Source: Wenxinia saemankumensis (GTDB lineage: Bacteria; Pseudomonadota; Alphaproteobacteria; Rhodobacterales; Rhodobacteraceae). Taken from it: a stretch of 64,000 nucleotides of DNA. The translations under genes were made by a program, and so were the position numbers. Within the stretch, counting starts at the first letter, position 1; the number at the start of each line of letters is the position of its first letter. Shown in pieces: positions 8,462 to 16,292 of the stretch. The DNA lies in assembly GCF_900141735.1 (NCBI RefSeq), contig NZ_FQYO01000006.1, forward strand, positions 102,980 to 166,979, written 5' to 3'. The notes beneath the pieces were generated by a model that saw only the letters and a list, made by a program, of their open reading frames with translations, had not been told where the DNA came from and did not search any database.

Positions 8462-10081
8462 ATGACCGACCGGCTCCCCCCCCTTCAGCTGCGGACCCTT
8501 CCGGTCTCGCGCCGCCGGTCGCTCGGCCTGATCGCCGGGGCCGCCGCCGGTGCGGGTCTGGGTGCGGGATACGCGCCCGCCGCGGCACAAGAGGCGGCCG
8601 CCGGGGCGCAGGACGCCCCTGCCGGCACGCCCTTCAGCTTCGACATCCTGACCGGCCGGATGCGCGAGCAGAGCCGCAGCGCCTACCGCGCGCCCGAGCT
8701 TCCAGAGGGGTTCCTGCAGGATCTCGACTACGACGATTACCGGCACATCCAGTTCGACCCACGCCGCGCCCGCTGGGCCGGGGACGGCGCCCCGTTCCAG
8801 CTGCATGCCTATCACCTGGGCTGGCTCTTCGAGGAGCCGGTCGAGATCCACGAGGTCGTGGACGGCAGCGCGCGGAGGCTGGGCTTCACCACCGCCGATT
8901 TCGAGTATCGCGGCGCGTTCGCCGAGGCCGTGCCGCAGGACGCCGACCTTCCCGGGATCGCCGGGTTCCGGCTGAACGCGCCGCTCAACGACCCGGCCCG
9001 CTACGACGAGGTCGTCTCGTTCCTCGGGGCGAGCTATTTCCGCGCGCTGGGCCGGGACAACGTCTACGGCCTGTCGGCCCGGGGCCTCGCCATCAACACC
9101 GCGATGGGCGGCGACGAGGAATTCCCGCGCTTCAGCGCCTTCTGGGTCGAACGCCCTGCGGACGGCGCGGATCGGGCGGTCTTCTACGCATCGCTCGAGA
9201 GCCCCTCCGTGACCGGGGCCTACCGCTTCGTCCTGCGCCCCGGCGAGACCAGCGTGATTCAGGTGACGGCCCGGCTGTTCTTCCGCGAGACCGTCGACCA
9301 GATCGGCGTCGCGCCGCTGACCTCGATGTTCCTCTTCGGCCCTGCCGACCAGGGCGCCTTCGACGATTACCGCCTGGCTGTCCACGACAGCGAGGTGCTG
9401 CAGCTCGAGACCGATGGCGGGACCTTCGTGCGGCCGCTGGCCAACCCGCCGCGGCTGGCGAATTCCTACCTGGGCGCGGTAGATCCGCGCGGCTTCGGGC
9501 TCTACCAGCGCAGCCGCGCGTTCGGGGATTATCTGGATGCCGGCGCCCATTACGAGCGCCGCCCCTCGCTGCGGGTCGAGCCGATGGGCGACTGGGGTCC
9601 CGGGGCGGTGCGCCTGATCGAGCTGCCCTCTGACCTTGAGGCGAACGACAACATCGTCGCCTTCTGGGTGCCCGAGGCCGGCGCCGCCGCGGGGGACGAA
9701 CGGGAATATTCCTACCGCCTGCACTGGGGCATGGCGCCGGACCCGGAGCTTTCGCAGACTGCCCGGATCGTGCGCACGCTTGCCGGTCACGGCGGCGTTG
9801 CCGGCGTCGATCCGCTTCTCGACCGGCGAAAGTTCGTCATCGACTTCGAAGGCGGCCCCCTGGCTGAACTCGATCTCGAGTCCGGCGTTGAGGCGCGTGT
9901 CAGCGCCAGCGGAGGAGAGATCCTGGAAACCGCCCTCACCCCCGTCGAGGGGACCGGCCTCTGGCGCCTCGTGATCGAGGCGCGGGGCGACGACGGTGCC
10001 ATCGTCGAGCTGCGCGCCGCGCTGCATCTCGACGAAGCGCCCCTCACCGAAATCTGGCTCTGCCAGTGGATGAAGCCATGA
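8462..10081 (+). CDS. opgG: Glucan biosynthesis protein OpgG (MdoG)
   Basis: This 539-residue periplasmic protein is needed to build the branches and cyclise or release osmoregulated periplasmic glucans (OPGs). The body matches the OpgG/MdoG family: an N-terminal beta-sandwich domain with segments such as YRAPELPEGF, RHIQFDP and YHLGWLF, and a C-terminal Ig-like domain ending at ALHLDE. The N-terminus has SRRRSLGLIAG followed by a hydrophobic run and AAAQ, which looks like a Tat signal. E. coli OpgG uses Sec, whereas its paralogue OpgD uses Tat. The stop overlaps the opgI start (ATGA). It heads the opgGIHC operon known from Rhodobacter sphaeroides. Confidence 0.93.
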   Translation: MTDRLPPLQLRTLPVSRRRSLGLIAGAAAGAGLGAGYAPAAAQEAAAGAQDAPAGTPFSFDILTGRMREQSRSAYRAPELPEGFLQDLDYDDYRHIQFDPRRARWAGDGAPFQLHAYHLGWLFEEPVEIHEVVDGSARRLGFTTADFEYRGAFAEAVPQDADLPGIAGFRLNAPLNDPARYDEVVSFLGASYFRALGRDNVYGLSARGLAINTAMGGDEEFPRFSAFWVERPADGADRAVFYASLESPSVTGAYRFVLRPGETSVIQVTARLFFRETVDQIGVAPLTSMFLFGPADQGAFDDYRLAVHDSEVLQLETDGGTFVRPLANPPRLANSYLGAVDPRGFGLYQRSRAFGDYLDAGAHYERRPSLRVEPMGDWGPGAVRLIELPSDLEANDNIVAFWVPEAGAAAGDEREYSYRLHWGMAPDPELSQTARIVRTLAGHGGVAGVDPLLDRRKFVIDFEGGPLAELDLESGVEARVSASGGEILETALTPVEGTGLWRLVIEARGDDGAIVELRAALHLDEAPLTEIWLCQWMKP

Positions 10082-10251
10082 CGCCCCCCTTCGACACCGC
10101 GACCCTCTCCGAGACCGAGCCGTCCCGCCGCGACCAGGACAGCTGGGCGCCGCCCGAGGCCCCGATCGACATGCCGCGCCAGGTGCTGGAGCCGGCCCGG
10201 GGCGGCTGGTCGCTGCGGCGGCTCTTCCCTGTCCGCGACTTCCATGCGTGA
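10078..10251 (+). CDS. opgI: Small OPG protein OpgI
   Basis: This 57-residue protein sits between opgG and opgH, overlapping both. Its ATG (10078) shares bases with the opgG stop, and its stop lies eight bases inside opgH. It is hydrophilic, rich in Pro, Glu and Arg, with no membrane segment. It includes DSWAPPEAPIDMPRQ and ends in LRRLFPVRDFHA. In Rhodobacter sphaeroides a short opgI occupies exactly this place in opgGIH. The PIDMP stretch is reminiscent of the N-terminal cytoplasmic region of enterobacterial OpgH, so it may supply in trans a piece of the glucosyltransferase. A GTG at 10066 would add four residues. The role is inferred from position. Confidence 0.7.
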   Translation: MTPPFDTATLSETEPSRRDQDSWAPPEAPIDMPRQVLEPARGGWSLRRLFPVRDFHA

Positions 10252-12037
10252 CCCCCGGGCGGCCGGCCCCGATACCGGCCGGCCGGTGGCGGCGCGGGCG
10301 ATCGCGCTCGGCTTCGCCGCGCTCTGCGGGCTCGCCGCCGCCGCGATCCTCGCGCAGGCCGCCGCCGCCGACGACGTCTCCGTCTGGGACGGGCTGCGCG
10401 TCGCGCTGATCTGGCTCACGACGACCTGGCTGGCCTGGGGCGCCGCGCAGGTGCTGGTCGGATTGCCGCCGCGAGGCGACGCGCCCCCTCGCCGCGAGGG
10501 CGATCCGGTGGGGCGGACGATCCTGCTGATGCCGATCTGCAATGAGGATCCGGGCCCGGTCTTCGCCCGGATCGCCGCGATGGACGCCTCTTCCCGCGCG
10601 GCCGGGCTCGCGCTCGACATCGCGGTCCTCTCCGATACCCGGGATGGCCCGGCCGCCCGGCGCGAGAGCGCGGCCTTCGCCCTGCTGCTGGAGCGGACGA
10701 ACGGCGCGGGCCGCATCTTCTACCGCCGCCGCACCGACAACCGGGGCCGCAAGGCCGGCAATGTCGAGGATTTCATCCGCCGCTCCGGCGCGGCCTACGA
10801 TTACGCGCTGATCCTCGACGCCGACAGCCTGATGGAGGGGGCGACGATCCGCGAGATGATCCTCAAAATGGATGCGGATCGGAGGCTCGGCCTGCTCCAG
10901 ACCCTGCCCCGGATCACCGGCGCGCGGTCGATCTTCGGCCGCGCGATGCAGTTCTCGGCCGGGTTCTACTCTCCGGTCTTCGCCCGCGGCCTCGCCCGGA
11001 TGCAGGGCGATACCGGTCCGTTCTGGGGCCACAACGCCATCGTCCGCGTGCGCGCCATGGCCGAATGCTGCGGCCTGCCGGTCCTGTCCGGACGCCCGCC
11101 CTTCGGCGGCACGATCCTCAGCCACGATTATGTCGAGGCGGCGCTGCTGGCGCGCGGCGGCTGGCGGGTCGAGGTCGACGAGCGACTCGGCGGATCCTAC
11201 GAGGAGGGGCCGGAGGACGTCGTGGCCTATGCGCGGCGCGACCGCCGCTGGTGTCAGGGCAACCTGCAGCATGTCCGCCTGATCCTCGCCCCCGGCCTGC
11301 GCGGGTGGAGCCGTTTCGTCTTCCTGCAGGGGATCCTGGCCTATCTGGTCGCGATCTTCTGGGGCGCGTTCCTGGCCGCCTCGGTGCTGGCCTCGGTCAC
11401 CGCCCCGCCCCCCGACTACTTCCCGGAGGCCTACAACCTCTTCCCCGTTTTTCCCGACGACCGAACGAGCCGGATCGCCGGCCTCGCCGTCGGGATCGGG
11501 GGCCTGCTTTTCCTGCCCAAGGTCGCCATCCATCTCGGCGCCGCGCTGTCGGGCCGGGCGCGCGGTTTCGGCGGGGCGGCCCGGGCCCTCGTCTCGATGC
11601 TGGCCGAGATCCTGCTCTCGACCCTGATCGCCCCGCTGATGCTGGTCTACCAGTCGCGCGCCGTGGGCGAGGTGCTGGCCGGCCATGACGGGGGCTGGCC
11701 CGCGACCCACCGCGAGGGCGCCCGCCTCACCCTCGCCGAGGGCTGGGTGGCCGGCCGCCGCATCGCGGCCTGGGGCGTCGTCCTGATCGTCGCCGCCTTC
11801 CTGCTCGCCCCGACGCTGGCCCCCTGGCTGCTGCCGGTCGCGCTGCCGATGATCGCGGCGCCGCTGCTGATCTCCTGGACCTCCGCGCCCGCGCCGCGCT
11901 GGCTGTTCCCCGTGCCGGAGGAGGCGACGATTCCCCCGGTCGTGGCGCGCTACCGCGCGAACCTCGCGCGCTGGACTGGCCCCGCGGACCGCGATCCGGC
12001 GCGGCAGCCGGAGACGGGCCGCCATGTCGCGATCTGA
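10244..12037 (+). CDS. opgH: Glucans biosynthesis glucosyltransferase OpgH (MdoH)
   Basis: This 597-residue inner-membrane family-2 glycosyltransferase polymerises the glucan backbone from UDP-glucose and passes it to the periplasm. The catalytic landmarks are clear: MPICNED, LSDTRD, RGRKAGN, LDADSLM (DxD), GHNAIVR, TILSHDYVEAALL, and DRRWCQGN (the QxxRW-type site). About two N-terminal helices precede the cytoplasmic catalytic domain, and further helices follow from about residue 360. It is shorter than the roughly 850-residue E. coli protein because it lacks the long cytoplasmic N- and C-terminal regions. The preceding opgI may partly replace the former. The start overlaps the opgI stop and the end overlaps the opgC start. 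Confidence 0.95.
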   Translation: MRDPRAAGPDTGRPVAARAIALGFAALCGLAAAAILAQAAAADDVSVWDGLRVALIWLTTTWLAWGAAQVLVGLPPRGDAPPRREGDPVGRTILLMPICNEDPGPVFARIAAMDASSRAAGLALDIAVLSDTRDGPAARRESAAFALLLERTNGAGRIFYRRRTDNRGRKAGNVEDFIRRSGAAYDYALILDADSLMEGATIREMILKMDADRRLGLLQTLPRITGARSIFGRAMQFSAGFYSPVFARGLARMQGDTGPFWGHNAIVRVRAMAECCGLPVLSGRPPFGGTILSHDYVEAALLARGGWRVEVDERLGGSYEEGPEDVVAYARRDRRWCQGNLQHVRLILAPGLRGWSRFVFLQGILAYLVAIFWGAFLAASVLASVTAPPPDYFPEAYNLFPVFPDDRTSRIAGLAVGIGGLLFLPKVAIHLGAALSGRARGFGGAARALVSMLAEILLSTLIAPLMLVYQSRAVGEVLAGHDGGWPATHREGARLTLAEGWVAGRRIAAWGVVLIVAAFLLAPTLAPWLLPVALPMIAAPLLISWTSAPAPRWLFPVPEEATIPPVVARYRANLARWTGPADRDPARQPETGRHVAI

Positions 12038-13307
12038 CGGCACGCTCGTGAGGTTCCCGCGCGCGGCGACGCCGCCTGCCCCGGCCCCTTCCCCGCCCAC
12101 CCCCGGCCGGAGCGAACGCGATCCCCGGATCGACCTGTTCCGCGGTCTCGCCCTGGTGATGATCCTCATCGACCACATGCCCGGCAATCCCTACGAGGCC
12201 GGCACGATCCGCAATTTCGGCTTCTCGGACGCGGCCGAGGCGTTCTTCGTGATGTCGGGGATCGCGGCGGGTCTGGCCTATTCCGGCGGGTTCGCACGCT
12301 GGACCCACGGCGGCGGCTCGCTCTGGCGCGCCGTGGCGCCGCTCTGGCTGCGGTCCTGGACGCTCTACCTGGTGCAGCTCTTTCTCACAGTCTTCGCCCT
12401 GGCGGCCTTCGCCTGGGCCGCCGCCGCCTTCGGGAATGCCGAGTTCCTGCAGATGCACAATACCGGACTGTTCCACGAACGGACCGGCGAGGCGCTGACG
12501 GGCCTGCTGACGCTCACCTACCAGGTCGGATACGTGAACATCCTGCCGACCTACATCGTCCTGCTGCTGGTCGCGCCGGTGGCGTTCTGGGCCGGGCTGC
12601 GTCACCCCTGGCACGTCATCGCCGTGTCGCTCGTCCTGTGGTTCTTCGCAGGGCTCGAGCGCTGGAACGTCCCGAACTGGCCCGGAGGGGGCGGCTGGTT
12701 CTTCTCGCCCCTGACTTGGCAATGCATCTTCGTGATCGGCCTGATGATCGGGATCCGGCAGCGGCAGGGCCGCCCGCTCGTCCCCTACAACTTCGCGCTG
12801 ATGTTCGTCGCCTCCGCCTTCGTCTTCTTCACGCTGGCCTGGCGCGAGATCCCGGAGCTGGGCGCGGCAATGAACGAGCGGATGTGGCAGCTCGGCCAAT
12901 GGGGCGTGCCCGGCAACCTCGTGGCCCACAACAAGACCTATCTGGGACTGCCGCGGCTGCTGCATGTCCTCGCGCTGGTCTACGTGCTGTCCTGCCTGCC
13001 CTGGATCCGGACCCTCGCCGCGACGAGGGGCGCGGCGCCGCTTCGCCTGCTCGGGCGACAGGGCCTGCTCGTCTTCGCCGCGGGGACCGTCCTCGCGCTG
13101 ATGGGCCAGATCGCGATGGACCTGCGCCCGGACGAGGCCTGGCTGCCCTGGGCGCTGCCGCCGATTGCGCTGGCGATCAGCTTCGCCCTCGCCTGGGTGA
13201 AGGACCAGGGCCGCGGCATCGCCAGCCTGGCAGAGCGCCGCGCGGGGCCCGCGGAGCCGCGCGAGCCCGCCCCCGCGCCGCAAGCCCGGACCGGGATCGC
13301 GACCTGA
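12024..13307 (+). CDS. opgC: OPG succinyltransferase OpgC
   Basis: This 427-residue multi-spanning protein resembles the OpgC of Rhodobacter sphaeroides, which adds succinyl groups to periplasmic glucans and gives them negative charge. After a proline-rich cytoplasmic leader comes [21 protein letters not shown], the family entry with the His expected at the active site. About ten hydrophobic segments follow. The ATG at 12024 lies 14 bases inside opgH, as expected for the last gene of a coupled opgGIHC operon. It is unlike E. coli OpgC in detail but shares the acyltransferase-3-like layout. Assignment rests on context plus the first 60 residues. Confidence 0.85.
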   Translation: MSRSDGTLVRFPRAATPPAPAPSPPTPGRSERDPRIDLFRGLALVMILIDHMPGNPYEAGTIRNFGFSDAAEAFFVMSGIAAGLAYSGGFARWTHGGGSLWRAVAPLWLRSWTLYLVQLFLTVFALAAFAWAAAAFGNAEFLQMHNTGLFHERTGEALTGLLTLTYQVGYVNILPTYIVLLLVAPVAFWAGLRHPWHVIAVSLVLWFFAGLERWNVPNWPGGGGWFFSPLTWQCIFVIGLMIGIRQRQGRPLVPYNFALMFVASAFVFFTLAWREIPELGAAMNERMWQLGQWGVPGNLVAHNKTYLGLPRLLHVLALVYVLSCLPWIRTLAATRGAAPLRLLGRQGLLVFAAGTVLALMGQIAMDLRPDEAWLPWALPPIALAISFALAWVKDQGRGIASLAERRAGPAEPREPAPAPQARTGIAT

Positions 13308-13320
13308 GCGAGCCGCTCCT

Positions 13321-13349
13321 GCGGGCGCCCCTACGGGGGCTGCGCCCGC
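13321..13349 (+). terminator. Hairpin after opgC, possible terminator
   Basis: GCGGGCGCCCC, the loop TAC, then GGGGG and GCGCCCGC form a GC-rich stem with a small bulge, 14 bases after the opgC stop. No U-run follows, so it may only be a processing or Rho-dependent element. Confidence 0.3.
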
Positions 13350-13475
13350 TTCGCGCTGTCGGATCACCCCGGCATGCAGAGGAGGCGGGAAAGGCTACGC
13401 CCGATGTCCCGGCCCCGGCGCCGGTCGGCCCCGCGCGGTCAGGCCGGGAAGCTGCGTTCGGATGAGGGAAGAAAG

Positions 13476-13565
13476 TGGCGGAGCGACAGGGATTCGAACC
13501 CTGGAGACGGTCTCCCGCCTACACACTTTCCAGGCGTGCGCCTTCGACCACTCGGCCACCGCTCC
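13476..13565 (-). tRNA. tRNA-Ser (anticodon GGA)
   Basis: This is a 90-nucleotide class II tRNA on the minus strand, running from 5' GGAGCGG to an encoded CCA. The acceptor stem pairs six Watson-Crick bases plus a G-U at 7-66, and the discriminator is G73. The anticodon stem CACGC/GTGTG encloses CTGGAAA, giving anticodon GGA (codons UCC and UCU). A long variable arm (GCGGGAGACCGTC) and the T-arm GGGTTCGAATCCC complete a serine tRNA. Confidence 0.96.
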
Positions 13566-13574
13566 AGCGCGGCC

Positions 13575-13603
13575 CTCTTGCCCAAGGCGGACCCGGATTG
13601 CAA
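13575..13603 (-). promoter_or_regulatory. Possible tRNA-Ser(GGA) promoter
   Basis: On the minus strand TTGCAA (13598-13603) and CAAGAG (13575-13580) are 17 bases apart, ending nine bases before the tRNA. The second tRNA-Ser in the window has a similar TTGCAC-N17-TAAGGC arrangement. The -10 is weak. Confidence 0.3.
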
Positions 13604-13747
13604 GGGGGATCCGCCCCGCCGCCCCGGGGAGGCGATCACGACCACGTCCCGGTCCCGTCGCCGGCATGGACACCCAAGCGGGCCTTGCCCATACTCGGCA
13701 ATCGTGCGGCGGCCGGAGCGGGTCCGGCCGGAAGAACGGACCGGCGG

Positions 13748-14938
13748 ATGACGGGCGGAAACGGGATCGGTGGAACTGGGGCACGGGGGGCGCGGCGCGG
13801 ACCCGGCGCGGGGTTCGAACCTGCGTCGAGCCGGCCGCGCGTCGACCCCGCGCGGGTGGCGGCGGGGGCGCTGGTCGTCATCGCCTTCGCCGTCGTGCTG
13901 TTCCTGCTCGTGCAGGCGCGGTTCCTGCTGATCTCGCTCGCGACTGCGATCATCCTGTTCTCGCTCACCTCGGACGCGATCACCTTCATCGCGCGGCAGC
14001 GGATCGGTCCGCTCCACGTGCCGAACTGGCTGGCCAGTCTCGCCGCCGTGGTCTTCGTCGCGGCGCTGACGCTGTCGCTGACCTCGATCATCCTGGCGCA
14101 GATCAACTCGGTCCTCATCACCACGCTGGCCTATTCCGAGCAGGCCCCCGCGGCCATCGCCTCGATGGTGCGGTTCCTCGGCGCGGATGCCGAGCAGGCC
14201 GTCCTCTCGGCGATGGCCTCGATCGACGTGTCGTCCTACCTGCGCACCATCGCCGGGCAGGCGGGCAGCCTGACACAGGGCTCGGTCCTCGTCATCCTGT
14301 TCGTCGGCTTCCTCTTCGCCGAGCGGGCCTGGTTCGACGTCAAGCTCGAGAACTTCACCGGCGACGCGGCGCAGGCCGACCGGGTGGGGCGGATCATCGG
14401 CTCGATCATCCGGCGCGTGAACCGCTACCTCGCGGTCAAGACGCTGGTCAGCGCGGCGACCGGGATCATGGTCTATGCCGTCGCGCGCACCTTCGGGCTC
14501 GAGCTGGCGGCCGCGATCGGGATCCTGACCTTCATCCTGAACTACATCCCCAATATCGGCTCGATCGTGGCGACGATCCTCGTCGCGCTGGTGGCCTGGG
14601 TGCAGCTGGCCTCGCCGGGCGCGACGGCCGCGATCTTCGCCATATGCGGGGCGATCCAGTTCGTGAACGGCAACGTCATCGACCCCTGGCTGATGGGGCG
14701 GGCCCTGCGGCTCTCGCCCTTCGGGATCATCGTGGCGCTGGCCTTCTGGGGCGCGGTCTGGGGCGTGCCGGGCATGTTCCTGTCGGTGCCGATCATGGTC
14801 GGGCTGATGATCGTCTGCTCCGAGATCCCGTCGCTGCGCCCGATCGCCATCCTCCTCTCGCGCGAGGGCCTGCCCGAGCCCGAGACCCAGCCCGATCCCG
14901 GCCGCTTCCCCCGTCCGCGGCGCGAAGCGGCGGAGTAG
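13748..14938 (+). CDS. AI-2E family transporter (PerM/YdiK-like permease)
   Basis: This 396-residue inner-membrane protein of the AI-2 exporter superfamily has about eight hydrophobic segments. It has the family hallmark between the two halves: [10 protein letters not shown], then [15 protein letters not shown] and a late [15 protein letters not shown]. Members export small molecules or act as Na+/H+ exchangers, and the real substrate here is unknown. ATG 13748 gives a 30-residue Gly/Arg-rich leader before the first helix. The frame is open further upstream but would run through the antisense of the tRNA, so those codons are excluded. A later GTG near 13856 is possible. It ends three bases before the convergent M35-like gene. 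Confidence 0.88.
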   Translation: MTGGNGIGGTGARGARRGPGAGFEPASSRPRVDPARVAAGALVVIAFAVVLFLLVQARFLLISLATAIILFSLTSDAITFIARQRIGPLHVPNWLASLAAVVFVAALTLSLTSIILAQINSVLITTLAYSEQAPAAIASMVRFLGADAEQAVLSAMASIDVSSYLRTIAGQAGSLTQGSVLVILFVGFLFAERAWFDVKLENFTGDAAQADRVGRIIGSIIRRVNRYLAVKTLVSAATGIMVYAVARTFGLELAAAIGILTFILNYIPNIGSIVATILVALVAWVQLASPGATAAIFAICGAIQFVNGNVIDPWLMGRALRLSPFGIIVALAFWGAVWGVPGMFLSVPIMVGLMIVCSEIPSLRPIAILLSREGLPEPETQPDPGRFPRPRREAAE

Positions 14939-14941
14939 CGG

Positions 14942-15595
14942 TCAGCGCCGCGCGCGTCCCGTGGGGGAGAGCACGAGGTGCATGACGGGGAAGAACCCCA
15001 CATCCTCGGCGAAGTACTGGTAGCTGTCGGCGTTCCGGATCGCCGAGAACGGGTCACGCCGCGCCATGTCGGAACAGGGGCCGCGCGCGTAGCAATGGTC
15101 GTCGGTCCCGGCGATGACGACGAAATGGCTCAGCTCGTGGATGATCGTGCCCTCGCGGGTCCCGTTCTCCATCCTCGGATCGGCCGCGTCGAAATCGAAC
15201 ATCGCCGGCAGCAGGCGGAAACTCGGGCAGAGGTGCACGTGGTAGTGCTCTTCCCGGAAGACGTAGGCGTAGGTGCCGTCCTTGCAGCCCTCGAACCCCT
15301 CGTTGATGCAGCGCACGTTGATCTCGTCCAGCGAGATCGCGTCGTGGACCGCCTTGAGATTGCGGCGCACCGTCTCGGCGTTGCGGTCGCTGTAGCGGCC
15401 GAACCACCGCGCGAAGGTGTCGTCGTCGCGCACCGCGGCGGCCGCGGCCTGCGCCATCTCCATCGCCCCGGAGGCGGCGGCGGCGATCTCGGCCTGTTCG
15501 GCCTTCGTGCAGGTCTCGTAGGTGACGGCGCGCGCCGGGGCCGGCACCGAGAGGCCGAGGCCGGCGAGCGCCAGCAGGCAGAGCAGGTATCTCAT
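14942..15595 (-). CDS. Secreted M35-like (aspzincin) metallopeptidase domain protein
   Basis: This 217-residue protein has a Sec signal peptide (residues 1-23, ending APARA) and about six cysteines likely to form disulfides. A zinc-protease core reads IIHELSHF (His 153, Glu 154, His 157), then [10 protein letters not shown] with Asp 166 as third ligand. That is the HExxH + GTxDxxY pattern of deuterolysin/peptidyl-Lys metallopeptidases (M35, lysine-specific metallo-endopeptidase group). Tyr 169 corresponds to the conserved Tyr, and the usual following Gly is Ala here. The expected product is a periplasmic or secreted protease with unknown target. It sits alone, convergent to the AI-2E transporter and divergent from a GNAT gene. 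Confidence 0.72.
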   Translation of the reverse strand: MRYLLCLLALAGLGLSVPAPARAVTYETCTKAEQAEIAAAASGAMEMAQAAAAAVRDDDTFARWFGRYSDRNAETVRRNLKAVHDAISLDEINVRCINEGFEGCKDGTYAYVFREEHYHVHLCPSFRLLPAMFDFDAADPRMENGTREGTIIHELSHFVVIAGTDDHCYARGPCSDMARRDPFSAIRNADSYQYFAEDVGFFPVMHLVLSPTGRARR

Positions 15596-15830
15596 CTTGT
15601 CCGGTCCCTCCCCCTCAGGTGGCGCGGATGGTCTTCGCGGCAGAGCCTAGCAGCCGGCCCGGGCCCGGGCAACGCGGCGTCAAGCGCGGCGCGGCCTGTT
15701 GCGCGTCCTCCCCGCTCCTCCGGCATGAGAGCGGGGCCGATGGTCTTCGCCCCGCCGGGCGCCTACGACTGCGGAGGGCGCCCCGTGCCGGTCGTGGCGG
15801 CGGGCGCACCCTCGGCAGGCGGAGGCGGGC

Positions 15831-16292
15831 ATGAGCGGCGAGAGCGACCGGGTCCGGATCAGGCCCCTCGAGCGCGGTGACCGGTCCGAATGGGGGGCGC
15901 TCTGGCGGGCCTACCTCGCCTTCTACGGCACGACCCGGCCCGAGGATCACGTCACCGCCTATTTCGACCGGCTGCTCGCCGAGGATCCGCACGACTTCCG
16001 GTGCCGCCTCGCGCTGTCGGGGGGCCGGCCGGTCGGGCTGGTCCACTTCCTGTTCCACGCGCATGGCTGGCGGGCCGAGCCGGTCTGCTACCTCCAGGAT
16101 CTCTATGCCGATGTCGGTGTCCGGGGCCGCGGGGTGGGGCGGGCCCTGATCGAGGCGGTCTATGCCGAGGCCGACCGCCGCGGCGCGCCCTCGGTCTACT
16201 GGCTGACGCAGGCCGGGAACGCGCCGGCCCGCGCGCTCTACGACCGCGTCGGGCGGGCCACCGACTTCGTCAAGTACGAGCGGCCGTCGTGA
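15831..16292 (+). CDS. GNAT family N-acetyltransferase
   Basis: This 153-residue GNAT acyltransferase has the acetyl-CoA binding motif A, LYADVGVRGRGVGRALI, at about residues 92-108. A trailing ARALYDRVG motif B is also present. The N-terminal RIRPLERGD start is typical. ATG 15831 follows a GGAGG ribosome-binding site. Its TGA overlaps the GTG of the following lipoprotein gene, so the two are translationally coupled. The substrate (amino acid, peptide or antibiotic) cannot be told. Confidence 0.88.
   Translation: MSGESDRVRIRPLERGDRSEWGALWRAYLAFYGTTRPEDHVTAYFDRLLAEDPHDFRCRLALSGGRPVGLVHFLFHAHGWRAEPVCYLQDLYADVGVRGRGVGRALIEAVYAEADRRGAPSVYWLTQAGNAPARALYDRVGRATDFVKYERPS

Noticed and set aside
8384..12187. 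Open frame of about 1270 codons antisense to opgG and opgH
   Set aside because: Same shadow effect. The plus strand carries clear OpgG, OpgI and OpgH motifs.
13395..13784. Frames across the tRNA-Ser genes encoding RDRDSNPG- or GFEPW-like peptides
   Set aside because: These peptides are the usual translation of tRNA-Ser T-arm sequence and are not proteins. The same applies around 63300-63510.
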